Made by a program: the position numbers and the translations under genes. Under the pieces are notes generated by a model, which saw nothing but the letters and a program-made list of their open reading frames with translations, was not told the origin of the DNA and searched no databases. DNA of 64,000 nucleotides from an uncultured Cytophagales bacterium (GTDB lineage Bacteria > Bacteroidota > Bacteroidia > Cytophagales > UBA9547). Shown here one piece after another: positions 19,150 through 29,488 of the stretch (positions are counted from its first letter, which is position 1; every line of letters starts with the position of its first letter). The stretch lies in contig CAMFLX010000009.1 in the NCBI GenBank assembly GCA_945957555.1, forward strand, positions 1 through 64,000. The letters are read 5' to 3'.

Positions 19150-21117
19150 TCAATACTCTCTAGCTTGCTTGATATAGAGTTTTCTAGTTCGCTTTTCGAG
19201 CTTGAATTCTATATCCATACCATATCTGTCATAGAGTAGTTGATTGGTAAATCTATTCTTATTAAAATAAAAATGACTTTTGATGGCCTTGCAATACTTG
19301 GAAAGAAGAACCATTTCTTCTTGGGTCATAATATTTTTTGACGGCGAAAGGCTTGAAAATGCGATATGGTCTATCCCGATGTTTTCTTCGGATTCATTGG
19401 CATCTATAGGCATAGTAATGAGGAGCTGCTCACAACTTATACTATCAGTGGGCAGCACAATGGAAGTTTCCCCTAATTGTACATTTACAACCATGCCTGG
19501 ATAGTTTTCCCTATATAGATTTTTGGTAACCACAACGCCATTGACTTCTTCATCTCCAAAATTACGATGGCAAAGTATGCCCATAAACACCTTGCTTTGG
19601 TCTATCTCGAAGAACGCTCTTTCTTGAAACGCTCTCAAGTTCCAAAGACTTGCCCATACGGATCTTACTGCCTTGTCGATGGGTTTTGAAGTGTCTGTTA
19701 ATGAGCCTGTTTTGGAGCTATAAAGGCCCGCTCCATTAAAGCCCGGGATGTCCTCTGCGTTTGTGGACGATCTGAAACGATATGAGGTCCACTTTCCATT
19801 GGCTTTAATCTTGTTTCTAATAAGGGCTAATAATGATGGATCTAAAGGACTGTCCTTGATTTTTTTTCGAATTACCTTAAGTCGCTTCTCTAGTTTTGCG
19901 GGATCCTCCATTGAGTTCTTATCCGCTATGAGGCTATCAATGAGTGTTTTGATTTCATTGGTTCTGATGTGCTTGTCATAGTAGTAAAATGGTATAGCAA
20001 AAGCGCCTTCGGGTATAGGCAAGGGTGTGCCATCGATTTTGATCCTAGTGAGTTCCCCAAAATTGGAAGCTTTTCCTCCAACTACTTGTACATCTGTAGA
20101 TTTTAACTGGGTTGCATCTATTAGGTTTTGAGTTACAAGATCGTATTTAAGGGTGATCCTTTTTTTAGATTTGTTTTGGGTCCAAAATTTCTGAGCTTCA
20201 GCGAGTGGACTTGATTTAATAATGATGCGATTATCCTTGACTTCCATACTGACTAATTGATTTTTCAGTTTACCAATAGTGGAATCTTTGAATATATTTT
20301 TCCAAGCAGCGTTAGGAATGCCCCTGTTGTTGGAAAGAATATTAACATGGCAAAGTGGTGTTTGAAAGCAACTTGTAACTATGCCTCTACATAGCGGCAA
20401 TTCGTTTGGTAATCCTTCGCAAACAATAATATCATTTGGCTTGATATCCGTTTTTGATATTTTCTTTGAATCCACAAACTTTAGATATCCATAGGCAATT
20501 CCTTTGTTCATTGCTTGAAAGGTCTGACCTTTAAAAATTTCATCAGGATATATCATAGGGATTTTGGCCTGCTCCAAGGCATTTTTTCTGGAAGCCATAG
20601 TTTCGCTGTTTACAAAGACCATAAAGTTGTTTTTGAAAAACACTTTGGCTTGAATATTCTTAAACATTTCTATCAAAAGGTTGCTCGAGAGTTTATCATC
20701 AGCAAAAAGTTCTAATGTATACCTCTTACTTCCGGAATAATAGTTGAGATTGGCGAGACCATAATGTCTTTCGGGTTTGTCAGAATATTCTATTTTGTTA
20801 AACTCGTCCAGATTTACATAGCCATCGTTGAATTTTGCAAAACAAAATTCATAGTGAAATTTATAATAATAACTATTTACAAAGAAGATCTTACGGCTTT
20901 TGAAATCATAGACGACCTTTACGGTAGCTACATTACTGTATTTTTGGGCAAGTGGGGCACCCTGCAGTACTTTAAAATCTTCAAGGCAAGTAAGTTGAGG
21001 CAAACTTTTGGGATTAGGCTCCTTATGGGTACACTCATCCTTGGCTTTACAAGATATGTTACTCGTAAGGATAATTAAGAAAAGGGTTCTGATGTAGAGA
21101 TAGAATCTTGCTGTCAT
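19150..21117 (-). CDS. PEP/pyruvate-binding (PPDK/PpsA N-terminal-like) domain protein, predicted exported lipoprotein
   Basis: YRFRSSTNAEDIPGFNGAGLYSSKTGSL ATP-grasp motif; TPLCHVNILSNNRGIPNA phosphohistidine-like domain; N-terminus MTARFYLYIRTLFLIILTSNISCKAKDE resembles an SPII signal. Confidence 0.8.
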   Translation of the reverse strand: MTARFYLYIRTLFLIILTSNISCKAKDECTHKEPNPKSLPQLTCLEDFKVLQGAPLAQKYSNVATVKVVYDFKSRKIFFVNSYYYKFHYEFCFAKFNDGYVNLDEFNKIEYSDKPERHYGLANLNYYSGSKRYTLELFADDKLSSNLLIEMFKNIQAKVFFKNNFMVFVNSETMASRKNALEQAKIPMIYPDEIFKGQTFQAMNKGIAYGYLKFVDSKKISKTDIKPNDIIVCEGLPNELPLCRGIVTSCFQTPLCHVNILSNNRGIPNAAWKNIFKDSTIGKLKNQLVSMEVKDNRIIIKSSPLAEAQKFWTQNKSKKRITLKYDLVTQNLIDATQLKSTDVQVVGGKASNFGELTRIKIDGTPLPIPEGAFAIPFYYYDKHIRTNEIKTLIDSLIADKNSMEDPAKLEKRLKVIRKKIKDSPLDPSLLALIRNKIKANGKWTSYRFRSSTNAEDIPGFNGAGLYSSKTGSLTDTSKPIDKAVRSVWASLWNLRAFQERAFFEIDQSKVFMGILCHRNFGDEEVNGVVVTKNLYRENYPGMVVNVQLGETSIVLPTDSISCEQLLITMPIDANESEENIGIDHIAFSSLSPSKNIMTQEEMVLLSKYCKAIKSHFYFNKNRFTNQLLYDRYGMDIEFKLEKRTRKLYIKQAREY

Positions 21118-21177
21118 ATAAGTATAGATGATGGATACTTGTAGATTCCATAAAGGTTGTTGCAAAAATGTTTTTAT

Positions 21178-21639
21178 TTAAGACTGAGGTAACTCGTAAG
21201 GCAGAAAATTTGAGACATCAGTGCCAAATTTGTAAAGTTCTCTAACTATAGAAGAGCTAATGTATGCTAATGAGGGCGAAGTGATTAGAAAGACTGTTTC
21301 TAGCTCACTATTAAGATAGTTGTTAACTTGAGCTATGGTGTTTTCGTATTCAAAATCTGTAGTGTTTCTCAGTCCTCTCAATATAGCTGAAGCACCTACT
21401 TGTTTGGCAAAGTGGGAGGTAAGTCCTGAATAGATCTCAACTTTTACCTTAGGGTTGCCAGCAAAGCATTTTTCAATAAGCCCTTTCATTTGTTCTACAG
21501 AAAAGGCTCTGTTTTTTTGGGTGTTATGGCCAATGCCGATCACGATTTCATCAAATAGGTGGGTGCCTCTCAAGACAATATTTTCATGACCTTTGGTAAA
21601 AGGGTCAAAGGATCCAGGGAAGACGGCGATTTTTTTCAT
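21178..21639 (-). CDS. coaD: Phosphopantetheine adenylyltransferase
   Basis: MKKIAVFPGSFDPFTKGHENIV; RGLRNTTDFEYENTIAQVN. Confidence 0.97.
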   Translation of the reverse strand: MKKIAVFPGSFDPFTKGHENIVLRGTHLFDEIVIGIGHNTQKNRAFSVEQMKGLIEKCFAGNPKVKVEIYSGLTSHFAKQVGASAILRGLRNTTDFEYENTIAQVNNYLNSELETVFLITSPSLAYISSSIVRELYKFGTDVSNFLPYELPQS

Positions 21640-21642
21640 GAT

Positions 21643-22512
21643 TTAGCAAATGTACATAGGGAATAGATCATTGTACTGATGGAGAAACAATTCATCAAAT
21701 ACATGGCTAAACTGTATTGCGCTTGGCTTGGAGCCAAACTTGGTACTTTTGATGAATTCCTTGATCTTGGTGTAGATGATGGAGTTGTGATCTATCTTTC
21801 CATATAAATTGCAATGGGTGTTTCTGATGTCTATGTTCAGGGAGTCAACTACCGCAAGAAGAAAGTAAAGCACATCACTTTCATTGTTGTACTCAAATAT
21901 GTTGCAAAACTCCAGTTTGTTGTTCTTCTTGTATGAAATGTCAAAGCTCTTCTCATTGAAGTTAATGTCTATGGCTTCATAACTTTCGTTAGGTTTTACC
22001 TTCATGAGTGTTTCGATATGAGCACCAGTAGGATGAATGAATACAATCTTTTTGTTTTGGTAAAAGTTAGTAATCCATTGGTACAAACTGTAATCTACTG
22101 CAAAAACATTGGTCATGCCTAGATTTTCATGCTTATAGTACAATACCTTATCAGAGCCTACATTCACATCGGTAATGAGATCTAAATAATCAAAGGCATT
22201 TTCAACAACAAATAGCCCATTGGGAATAAGGGTAAACTTGTTGGTGTACTGTGAAAATTTAATTTTTTTCCAAAAGGCCGCACGCAAAAAATGATGATCG
22301 TCAAAAACCTCATTGAGTGAGGAAGTAATATCGTCTTCTAGGATTTCATATTCTTCAAAGAATAAACATCTGTGGTCTAGGTTGTCCATGACACATACAA
22401 AAAAGGAGCTACCATTAAGATACAGCAACAATTCGTACTGTGATATGTACTCAATGTTGAATTTAACATCTTTAATGTATCGAACTCTATTGTATACCGA
22501 TGTGGTGTTCAA
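21643..22512 (-). CDS. DUF3822 family protein
   Basis: 289 aa; next to coaD, a typical Bacteroidota arrangement. Confidence 0.7.
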   Translation of the reverse strand: MNTTSVYNRVRYIKDVKFNIEYISQYELLLYLNGSSFFVCVMDNLDHRCLFFEEYEILEDDITSSLNEVFDDHHFLRAAFWKKIKFSQYTNKFTLIPNGLFVVENAFDYLDLITDVNVGSDKVLYYKHENLGMTNVFAVDYSLYQWITNFYQNKKIVFIHPTGAHIETLMKVKPNESYEAIDINFNEKSFDISYKKNNKLEFCNIFEYNNESDVLYFLLAVVDSLNIDIRNTHCNLYGKIDHNSIIYTKIKEFIKSTKFGSKPSAIQFSHVFDELFLHQYNDLFPMYIC

Positions 22513-22579
22513 TGATTTGTGAAATTTTATAAAAGTCTATATATCCCCAATACAAATCTATCTATTTATTTTTCCATTA

Positions 22580-23071
22580 TCAAGAAAGATTGGTATTTTT
22601 ATGATAACCTTTAAGATTTTTCAATTCCGCTAAAGTGTTTATCTTTTGGAAGATAGAGTGATAGGATGAAGGATTACTTCTTTTAATTTCTTCAAATGAT
22701 ACAAATCGAACATTTTGAATAATCTGGGATTCAGAAGACATTTCTGGATCTTGACCGATTTTTAGTTCTCCCGTGTAGCTTTTGATTTCAAAGAACAGTT
22801 CTATGGCATGTAAGGGTGGCTCAAGATATTCATTTACAAACAGTAATTGACCCACCTCAATTTGAAGGTTTGTTTCTTCCTTAAATTCTCTTTTTAGGCA
22901 TTGTTCCAAAGGCTCTCCAAAATGTAAACCGCCACCTGGAGGAGCCCACAGTGTGTCGGTTTTGCCGATACTCTTGTGGGAAACGAGTAGAATTTCGTCA
23001 TTTTGAATCAAAATACCACTGGCTCTGAGTCTTAGTTTGTTGCCAAATGCTTCTATGATCTTTTCGTTCAT
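22580..23071 (-). CDS. NUDIX hydrolase
   Basis: Nudix box GGGLHFGEPLEQCLKREFKEETNLQIEVG. Confidence 0.93.
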   Translation of the reverse strand: MNEKIIEAFGNKLRLRASGILIQNDEILLVSHKSIGKTDTLWAPPGGGLHFGEPLEQCLKREFKEETNLQIEVGQLLFVNEYLEPPLHAIELFFEIKSYTGELKIGQDPEMSSESQIIQNVRFVSFEEIKRSNPSSYHSIFQKINTLAELKNLKGYHKNTNLS

Positions 23072-23568
23072 GGGGTTAAGGGGTTTTTGGCAAATTTATA
23101 CTTAATAAAATCAAATTACACAGAAGATTTAGTCAAGCTTTTCCTTATTTCCGTTTTGCTCCATAAGCTATCAACACAAAGTATCGAATTGATATCGCCA
23201 ATTTGTAGAAGATGAGATTAACCTACATTCAGATGATTATTTCTTGAGTGCAACAAAATCGCAGAATAGGTGAAATTGTATTTTTACAGGATTCGAAAAA
23301 TTCGAGTATCTGAGAGTAGGGCTAAGGTAGGTTCGTCGTCGGGCTATGGTAGATCCGTGGTCGCTAGGTACGGTAAAATTGTATTTTTACAAGAACGTGA
23401 GTTTCTTGACTAGCTGTTTTTAAATGCCAATTGGGTGATTGTTTTCAGAGGTTATAGTGAAGTCTTGAATACTTAGAAACGTTTAAGTCAATAGAAATAC
23501 CTCTGCTGACATAGGGTTGTCAATGATGGTTATTATTTTTATGTTATGTTTGTAAAACAGGTAAGTTC

Positions 23569-23976
23569 ATGAAAGCAATAGGGCAAACAAAAGATGCTGG
23601 TTTTCAGATTGGTGTTAGAAAAACTTTTTCGATCGGATTGGAAAATGCTTGGCATTTTATGTTTTCACCAAAGGGACTAGAGCTTTGGTTAGGACTTCCT
23701 GATGCACAAAAATTGGTTTTGGGAGATGGTTACAAAACCATAGACGGTATTGAGGGCAAGGTGACCGTCTTGAAAGATTATTCTCATGTCCGGATGTCTT
23801 GGAAGAAGCCAGAGTGGCCTAACTCTTCCACATTGCAGGTTCGGTTGATCAACTCGAAAGGGAAAGTGACGATTAGCTTTCATCAAGATCATTTATTAGA
23901 TCTCACTCAAAGAAATGAAATGAAGGTACATTTGGGTCGTGTATTAGATATAATTGGAATTAACATAGCAGAATAA
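23569..23976 (+). CDS. SRPBCC / AHSA1-like domain protein
   Basis: 135 aa; FSIGLENAWHFMFSPKGLELWLG...VTISFHQDHLLD. Confidence 0.8.
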   Translation: MKAIGQTKDAGFQIGVRKTFSIGLENAWHFMFSPKGLELWLGLPDAQKLVLGDGYKTIDGIEGKVTVLKDYSHVRMSWKKPEWPNSSTLQVRLINSKGKVTISFHQDHLLDLTQRNEMKVHLGRVLDIIGINIAE

Positions 23977-23980
23977 TATT

Positions 23981-25066
23981 GTGGCAGAACCATTAAAAGA
24001 AATGTTCAACCTGAAGTTTTACAAAAGGTTGGCTGAGGAGTTTGGGAGTGTTTATGGGGGCTTTCCTGTAGAGCAATTTGTAAGGGAGGTGACAGAAGAT
24101 TTGGAACCACTTTCTTTAAACGAAAGAATGCGTCGCTGTTCCATAATTCTTAAAAAACATTTACCTGAAAACTTCGAACAGTCAATCAAAATAATGTCAG
24201 ATGTGATCCCTAGACTGGACAGGGGTTATACCACATTGCTTTTCCCTGATTTTGTTGGATTATATGGAACATCACATTTTGAGGTTTCTATGGAAGCGCT
24301 TAAGTATTTCACAACATTTGGTTCGTCTGAGTTTGCCATAAGAGTATTCCTTAAAAAAGATTTTGAAAAAACGCTTAGTGTAATGCATAATTGGGCTGAA
24401 GACAAGGATCCACACGTAAGGCGTTTGGCTAGCGAAGGTAGTCGCCCAAGATTGCCGTGGTCGTTCAAACTTGATGAGATCATCAAAAACCCTAAACATA
24501 CAATACCTATTCTAGAGAGACTTAAATCAGATCCTGAGCTTTATGTGCGAAAATCAGTGGCTAACCATCTCAACGATGTTTCAAAAGAACATCCAGACAC
24601 TGTGTTAGAGCTGTTAAATCAATGGAAGGGGCAGTCTCGAAATACTGATTGGGTTATAAAACATGGAGCACGTACTTTGCTCAAAAAGGGGGATCAGCGA
24701 GTACTGGATGTTTTTGGGGTAAGCCAGTCTAAACACTTGATCATAAAAGATTTTGTGCTTGTAAATGAGCATGTGAATATGGGCAAAGAGCTCAGCTTTA
24801 CCTTTACTATTGAAAATCAAGATCATAAGCCAATAAATGCTCGTATAGAATTCGGAATGTATTTCCGAAAAAAAGATGGGAGCCTTTCACAAAAGGTGTT
24901 CAAAATAAGTGAAAAACTTTTTTCAGGACAAGAGTCGCATGGCTGGCTAAAGACCTATAGCTTTAGACCTATTACAACTCGAGTTTATCATCCTGGTATT
25001 CATGAGATTTCAATCATTATCAATGGAAAGGAATCGGAAAGGAAGCAATTCACATTACGTCCATAA
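23981..25066 (+). CDS. AlkC-type DNA alkylation repair HEAT-like protein with C-terminal Ig-like domain (GTG start)
   Basis: HEAT-like DPHVRRLASEGSRPRLPWS...DPELYVRKSVANHLNDVSK; C-terminal beta-rich extension. Confidence 0.85.
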   Translation: MAEPLKEMFNLKFYKRLAEEFGSVYGGFPVEQFVREVTEDLEPLSLNERMRRCSIILKKHLPENFEQSIKIMSDVIPRLDRGYTTLLFPDFVGLYGTSHFEVSMEALKYFTTFGSSEFAIRVFLKKDFEKTLSVMHNWAEDKDPHVRRLASEGSRPRLPWSFKLDEIIKNPKHTIPILERLKSDPELYVRKSVANHLNDVSKEHPDTVLELLNQWKGQSRNTDWVIKHGARTLLKKGDQRVLDVFGVSQSKHLIIKDFVLVNEHVNMGKELSFTFTIENQDHKPINARIEFGMYFRKKDGSLSQKVFKISEKLFSGQESHGWLKTYSFRPITTRVYHPGIHEISIIINGKESERKQFTLRP

Positions 25067-25389
25067 ATCTGAATGGGAAATACCTTTTTACTATAACGCT
25101 AGACTTAAGCTTTTAATAGATCTTCAAGTCTAGCAGGATATTCATAATTTTATCACAAATACTCAATCCTTCTTGCTTTCCACAGAACTTTCAAAAGCCT
25201 CTTCTCTAGTTTATTTATTAAGCCGATTTAGATTCATTACCATTTTGTCAGTTTAGCTCATTTCGAGCCTTTAAATATTGTATATTTTATAGAAATAATA
25301 TAATTGTTCCCATTAATTTTATATATATTTGATGATACTATTTTAAAAAAGTGAATTATTAATAAACTAAAATCTCTTAAATTAGAATT

Positions 25390-27603
25390 ATGGAAGTATT
25401 GTATTTCATGCCACTGTTTGGCTTTTTAGCGTTGTTGTACACTTATATCAAGGCCGTCTGGGTCATTAAGCAAGATGCGGGTAATGATCGTATGAAAGAA
25501 ATTTCTAGTGCGATTGCGGAAGGGGCTATGGCTTTCTTAAAGGCAGAATATCGTGTTTTAAGCATATTTGTGGTTATTGCTGCAATATTGCTAGGTGTAA
25601 TGGGGCAATTCAATGAGAAATCGAGCCCTATCATTGCTCTTGCCTTTGTGATTGGTGCTGTTTTTTCGGCTTTAGCAGGCTTTATCGGTATGCGTATCGC
25701 TACAAAGGCAAACGTACGAACAGCACAAGCGGCCCGTAGCAGTCTATCTAAGGCACTTAAGGTATCCTTTACGGGAGGTGCTGTTATGGGTATGGGTGTC
25801 GCTGGTTTGGCTATTATCGGTATGAGTACGCTATTTATCATATTTATAAGTTTGTTTGGGGGTATTGGTGCCGATGGTTGGATGGATTCAATGCACATGG
25901 AGGTTGCCATAGAAGTCCTTACCGGCTTTTCACTAGGGGCAGAGAGTATTGCTTTGTTTGCTAGAGTTGGTGGAGGTATTTATACTAAAGCGGCAGATGT
26001 TGGTGCTGATCTAGTGGGCAAAGTGGAGGCTGGAATTCCAGAAGACGATCCCCGTAATCCAGCAACCATTGCAGACAATGTCGGTGATAATGTCGGTGAT
26101 GTGGCTGGCATGGGAGCCGATTTATTTGGGTCGCTCGTGGCTACCATATTGGCTACTATGGTTTTAGGGAGAGAAATTGTAGTTAAAGACAATTTTAATG
26201 GACTTTCGCCTATACTTTTACCCATGGTTATAGCAGGTGTTGGTACTGTACTTTCATTAGTAGCAACTTTCTTTGTATACATAAAAGATGCGGATGCCGG
26301 TACTAGTAAGGTACAAGCGGCTTTAAATAGAGGTAACTGGGCATCGATACTTTTTACAGCTATCGCATCCTATTTTATTATCAATTGGCTCTTGCCTGAG
26401 GGGGATTTGGAGCTTAGGGGCGCGGTTTTTAACAGAACCGGAGTTTTTATGGCGGTTATTGTAGGTTTGGTAGTAGGAACATTGATTAGCTTGATTACGG
26501 AATACTACACAGCTATGGGCAAAAGGCCAGTAATGTCTATTATTCAGCGTTCAGCAACGGGACATGCTACCAATATCATTGGAGGACTATCAGTTGGTAT
26601 GGAATCTACGGTTTTGCCAATCATCACTTTAGCAGCGGGTATTATCTTGTCTTTTGAAGCGGCAGGTTTGTATGGTGTAGCTACAGCTGCTGCGGGCATG
26701 ATGGCAACCACTGCGATGCAACTTGCGATAGATGCTTTTGGGCCTATTGCAGACAATGCGGGAGGTATTGCCGAAATGAGTGAGTTGCCAAGTGATGTAC
26801 GTGAGAAAACGGATATTTTAGATGCTGTGGGGAATACCACCGCAGCTACTGGCAAAGGTTTTGCCATTGCCTCTGCGGCATTGACTTCTTTAGCCTTGTT
26901 TGCTGCTTTCGTAGGGATCGCTGGAATATCTAAAATTGATATTTACAATGCCAAAGTACTTGGCGGTCTTTTTGTGGGTGGGATGATCCCTTATATTTTT
27001 TCCTCTTTGGCTATTGCCGCAGTAGGTAGAGCCGCGATGAGCATGGTACAAGAGGTTCGTCGTCAGTTTAGGGAGATCCCGGGCATTATGGAAGGCACTA
27101 CAAAGCCTGAATATGACAAGTGCGTAGCTATTTCTACGCAAGCCTCCATTCGTGAAATGCTTCTGCCTGGGGCTATAGCGCTTACTGTACCTTTAATCGT
27201 AGGCTTTTCATTTGGAGCTGAAGTATTAGGTGGTCTTTTGGCTGGTGTTACTGTATCGGGAGTGCTCATGGGCCTTTTCCAAAACAATGCAGGTGGTGCT
27301 TGGGATAACGCTAAAAAATCTTTTGAAAAGGGAGTCGTAATTGACGGAGAAACTTATTACAAGAAATCAGAACCTCATAAAGCATCCGTTACTGGTGATA
27401 CGGTGGGAGATCCTTTCAAAGATACCTCAGGGCCTTCTATGAATATCTTGATTAAGCTGATGTCTATTGTCGCTTTGGTGATTGCACCTACTTTGGCAAG
27501 CATGGAACAGTCTAAATCTTGTCACGGATCGGATTATGAAAAGAAATGTAAGGCTCCAACGGAATCGTGTTGTAAGAAACATATTGACAAGGTGAATCAT
27601 TAA
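25390..27603 (+). CDS. hppA: Membrane-bound ion-translocating pyrophosphatase
   Basis: [53 protein letters not shown] signature. Confidence 0.97.
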   Translation: MEVLYFMPLFGFLALLYTYIKAVWVIKQDAGNDRMKEISSAIAEGAMAFLKAEYRVLSIFVVIAAILLGVMGQFNEKSSPIIALAFVIGAVFSALAGFIGMRIATKANVRTAQAARSSLSKALKVSFTGGAVMGMGVAGLAIIGMSTLFIIFISLFGGIGADGWMDSMHMEVAIEVLTGFSLGAESIALFARVGGGIYTKAADVGADLVGKVEAGIPEDDPRNPATIADNVGDNVGDVAGMGADLFGSLVATILATMVLGREIVVKDNFNGLSPILLPMVIAGVGTVLSLVATFFVYIKDADAGTSKVQAALNRGNWASILFTAIASYFIINWLLPEGDLELRGAVFNRTGVFMAVIVGLVVGTLISLITEYYTAMGKRPVMSIIQRSATGHATNIIGGLSVGMESTVLPIITLAAGIILSFEAAGLYGVATAAAGMMATTAMQLAIDAFGPIADNAGGIAEMSELPSDVREKTDILDAVGNTTAATGKGFAIASAALTSLALFAAFVGIAGISKIDIYNAKVLGGLFVGGMIPYIFSSLAIAAVGRAAMSMVQEVRRQFREIPGIMEGTTKPEYDKCVAISTQASIREMLLPGAIALTVPLIVGFSFGAEVLGGLLAGVTVSGVLMGLFQNNAGGAWDNAKKSFEKGVVIDGETYYKKSEPHKASVTGDTVGDPFKDTSGPSMNILIKLMSIVALVIAPTLASMEQSKSCHGSDYEKKCKAPTESCCKKHIDKVNH

Positions 27604-27623
27604 ATAAATTCGCTCTTATCTTT

Positions 27624-27661
27624 AACAAAAAAGCTGCTCAGGAAAGAGCAGCTTTTTTGTT
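27624..27661 (+). terminator. Rho-independent terminator after hppA
   Basis: AAAAAAGCTGCTC-aggaaa-GAGCAGCTTTTTTG. Confidence 0.9.
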
Positions 27662-27700
27662 CTCTAAACATCCACAATATAATAGTCTAGTACACTAAGA

Positions 27701-27731
27701 TTGCCCATTTTGTGATTCTTAGCTATCTTTG
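27701..27731 (+). promoter_or_regulatory. Bacteroidota -33/-7 promoter (TTG-N20-TATCTTTG)
   Basis: TTG at 27701-27703 and TATCTTTG at 27724-27731 upstream of DUF493 ORF. Confidence 0.5.
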
Positions 27732-27823
27732 CAGTTATCAAGGATGCATTTATAATTTATTTTCAAACCAACATAAAGTAATTCTATAAATCCATCATTG
27801 GTAAAATCACTAAATCCTGCACA

Positions 27824-28099
27824 ATGGCTACTCAAGACTTCGATAATTTAAGAGAAAAACTCAATGGTCTCAACACTTGGCCAAGTATTTATCTTTTCAA
27901 ATTCATATTTCTTGATGATGCTCAAAAGACGGATCAAATCCTTGAATTGTTCGATCCCAAAGTAGACGTTATGGAAATGAAATCTTCAGCTACTGGAAAA
28001 TATAACGCACTCAGTGTACGTAAACATGTGAACAGTGCAGAGGAGATCATAGCTGTATATGAATCTGTTGCGAAAATCGAAGGCGTGATTTCTCTATAA
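27824..28099 (+). CDS. DUF493 family (YbeD-like) protein
   Basis: 91 aa; WPSIYLFKFIF...KSSATGKYNALSVRKHVNSAEEIIAVYESVAKIEGVI. Confidence 0.85.
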   Translation: MATQDFDNLREKLNGLNTWPSIYLFKFIFLDDAQKTDQILELFDPKVDVMEMKSSATGKYNALSVRKHVNSAEEIIAVYESVAKIEGVISL

Positions 28100-28131
28100 G
28101 ACTTTATTGGTATAGGTAATTATAATTTTGG

Positions 28132-28313
28132 TTTAACCCAGATTAAGCATTAGACTTTGTAGCGAGACGAAATGATAGGAAAAAGTCATGAGGCACGGAG
28201 TTTTTCTGAATGAAAAGCTAGTAATGCTAGCTTGAATGAAGAAAAACGAGTATCGAAATGAATTTGAGGTAGCATTTTGTCGCAGTAAATTTCTAATGAT
28301 TATTCTGGGTTTA
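28132..28313. repeat. ~182-bp imperfect palindrome; MITE-like element or structured RNA
   Basis: Ends AACCCAGATTAAGCATTAGA / TCTAATGATTATTCTGGGTT are imperfect inverted repeats; symmetry continues inward to central AAGCTAG-TAATG-CTAGCTT. Confidence 0.75.
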
Positions 28314-28318
28314 TGAAA

Positions 28319-28338
28319 GAACTGCCCTTGAGCAGTTC
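28319..28338 (-). terminator. Candidate terminator hairpin GAACTGC-ccttga-GCAGTTC
   Basis: 7-bp perfect stem shortly after the stop of the minus-strand 28362-29315 gene; weak T tract. Confidence 0.45.
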
Positions 28339-28361
28339 CTTGCACATATTATAGAGCTGAA

Positions 28362-29315
28362 TCAAGCTAATTGAGCCCTTACTTTCTCCAGTAGCTTCTT
28401 AGTCGCTATGATGCCCTCATTCTCGGAGAGATTATTGCCTTCGTATTCTATGCCAACATAACCTGTAAACCCAGAATCTTTTGCCATCTTGAACATTTTC
28501 AGGAAGTCTATAGTGATTTCGTTCCCATCCTTGTCAAAATCAAAGGCCTTCCCGCTGATTCCTTTAGCATAAGGCAACATCTCTTGCACTCCTTTGTACA
28601 AATCATAAGTTTCCACACAAGGAGATTCCCAAAGATCGCCGTCGCGACGTCTTACACAAAAGTTGCCAAAGTCTGGTAATGTACCACAGTATTTACTGTT
28701 GATGGTCTTTATAACTTCTGCTACCAAGTTGCCTTTAGAGGACCACTGTCCATGGTTTTCCACAATTATATTCATTTGCTGTTGTGCACCATAAGCTACA
28801 AGTTTGCTTAAACCATCTATTGAGGCATCTTTCCATTCTTGTTCCGTGCCATGTCCATGAAGGTTTACTCGTACTGAGGTGCAGCCCAAAAATTTGGCAG
28901 CATCTACCCATTTGTAGTGGTTTTCCACCGCAATGATCCTTTCCTTGGCATCAGTTGCAGCCAGAGATCCTTCATTGTCGATCATAATCAGATGGTTTTT
29001 TACACCATGATCATCACTTCTTTTCTTGAGGTCTTTGAGATAAACCATATCTTTGGCCTTGTCGGGAAAGAACTGATTAACATATTCTACTGCTTCAATA
29101 CCATACTTAGTTTTAGCCAGAATAGGAAAATCCAAGGTCGTAATTTCTTTGTTGAATAGTGCCTTGTGTAGCGACCACTGTGCTAAGGAAATCTTAAAGT
29201 CAAATTTTTTCTTTTTGTCGGACTCTAGTGTGAACGATGGTAATAAGGTGCTTAATATCATTCCCCCAGCGTAGATGCCTGTTTGTCGAATAAATTCGCG
29301 ACGATTGTTTTTCAT
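28362..29315 (-). CDS. Sugar phosphate isomerase/epimerase family TIM-barrel protein, TAT-like signal
   Basis: MKNNRREFIRQTGIYAGGMIL signal; LPDFGNFC, YVGIEYEGNNLSENEGI xylose isomerase-like motifs. Confidence 0.87.
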   Translation of the reverse strand: MKNNRREFIRQTGIYAGGMILSTLLPSFTLESDKKKKFDFKISLAQWSLHKALFNKEITTLDFPILAKTKYGIEAVEYVNQFFPDKAKDMVYLKDLKKRSDDHGVKNHLIMIDNEGSLAATDAKERIIAVENHYKWVDAAKFLGCTSVRVNLHGHGTEQEWKDASIDGLSKLVAYGAQQQMNIIVENHGQWSSKGNLVAEVIKTINSKYCGTLPDFGNFCVRRRDGDLWESPCVETYDLYKGVQEMLPYAKGISGKAFDFDKDGNEITIDFLKMFKMAKDSGFTGYVGIEYEGNNLSENEGIIATKKLLEKVRAQLA

Positions 29316-29488
29316 AATTTTATATTGATTTGTTTCTTAATTGAAGAATAGAACAGTTGAGAACGTTCATTTCTTATTCGATAAAAATACTAAAATTAGT
29401 TGCATCCCAAACTACTCCTTGGAGCTTTTATGTTTATTAGGCCAAGATTGCAATATAATTGCTAAATTTATGTTTTTATAAGGAGATA

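Noticed and set aside
25443-27287. Minus-strand ORFs inside hppA
   Set aside because: Antisense to a strongly conserved gene; no recognisable domains.
28133-28345. 70-aa minus ORF overlapping the palindrome
   Set aside because: Spans the inverted repeat and hairpin; likely a chance ORF.
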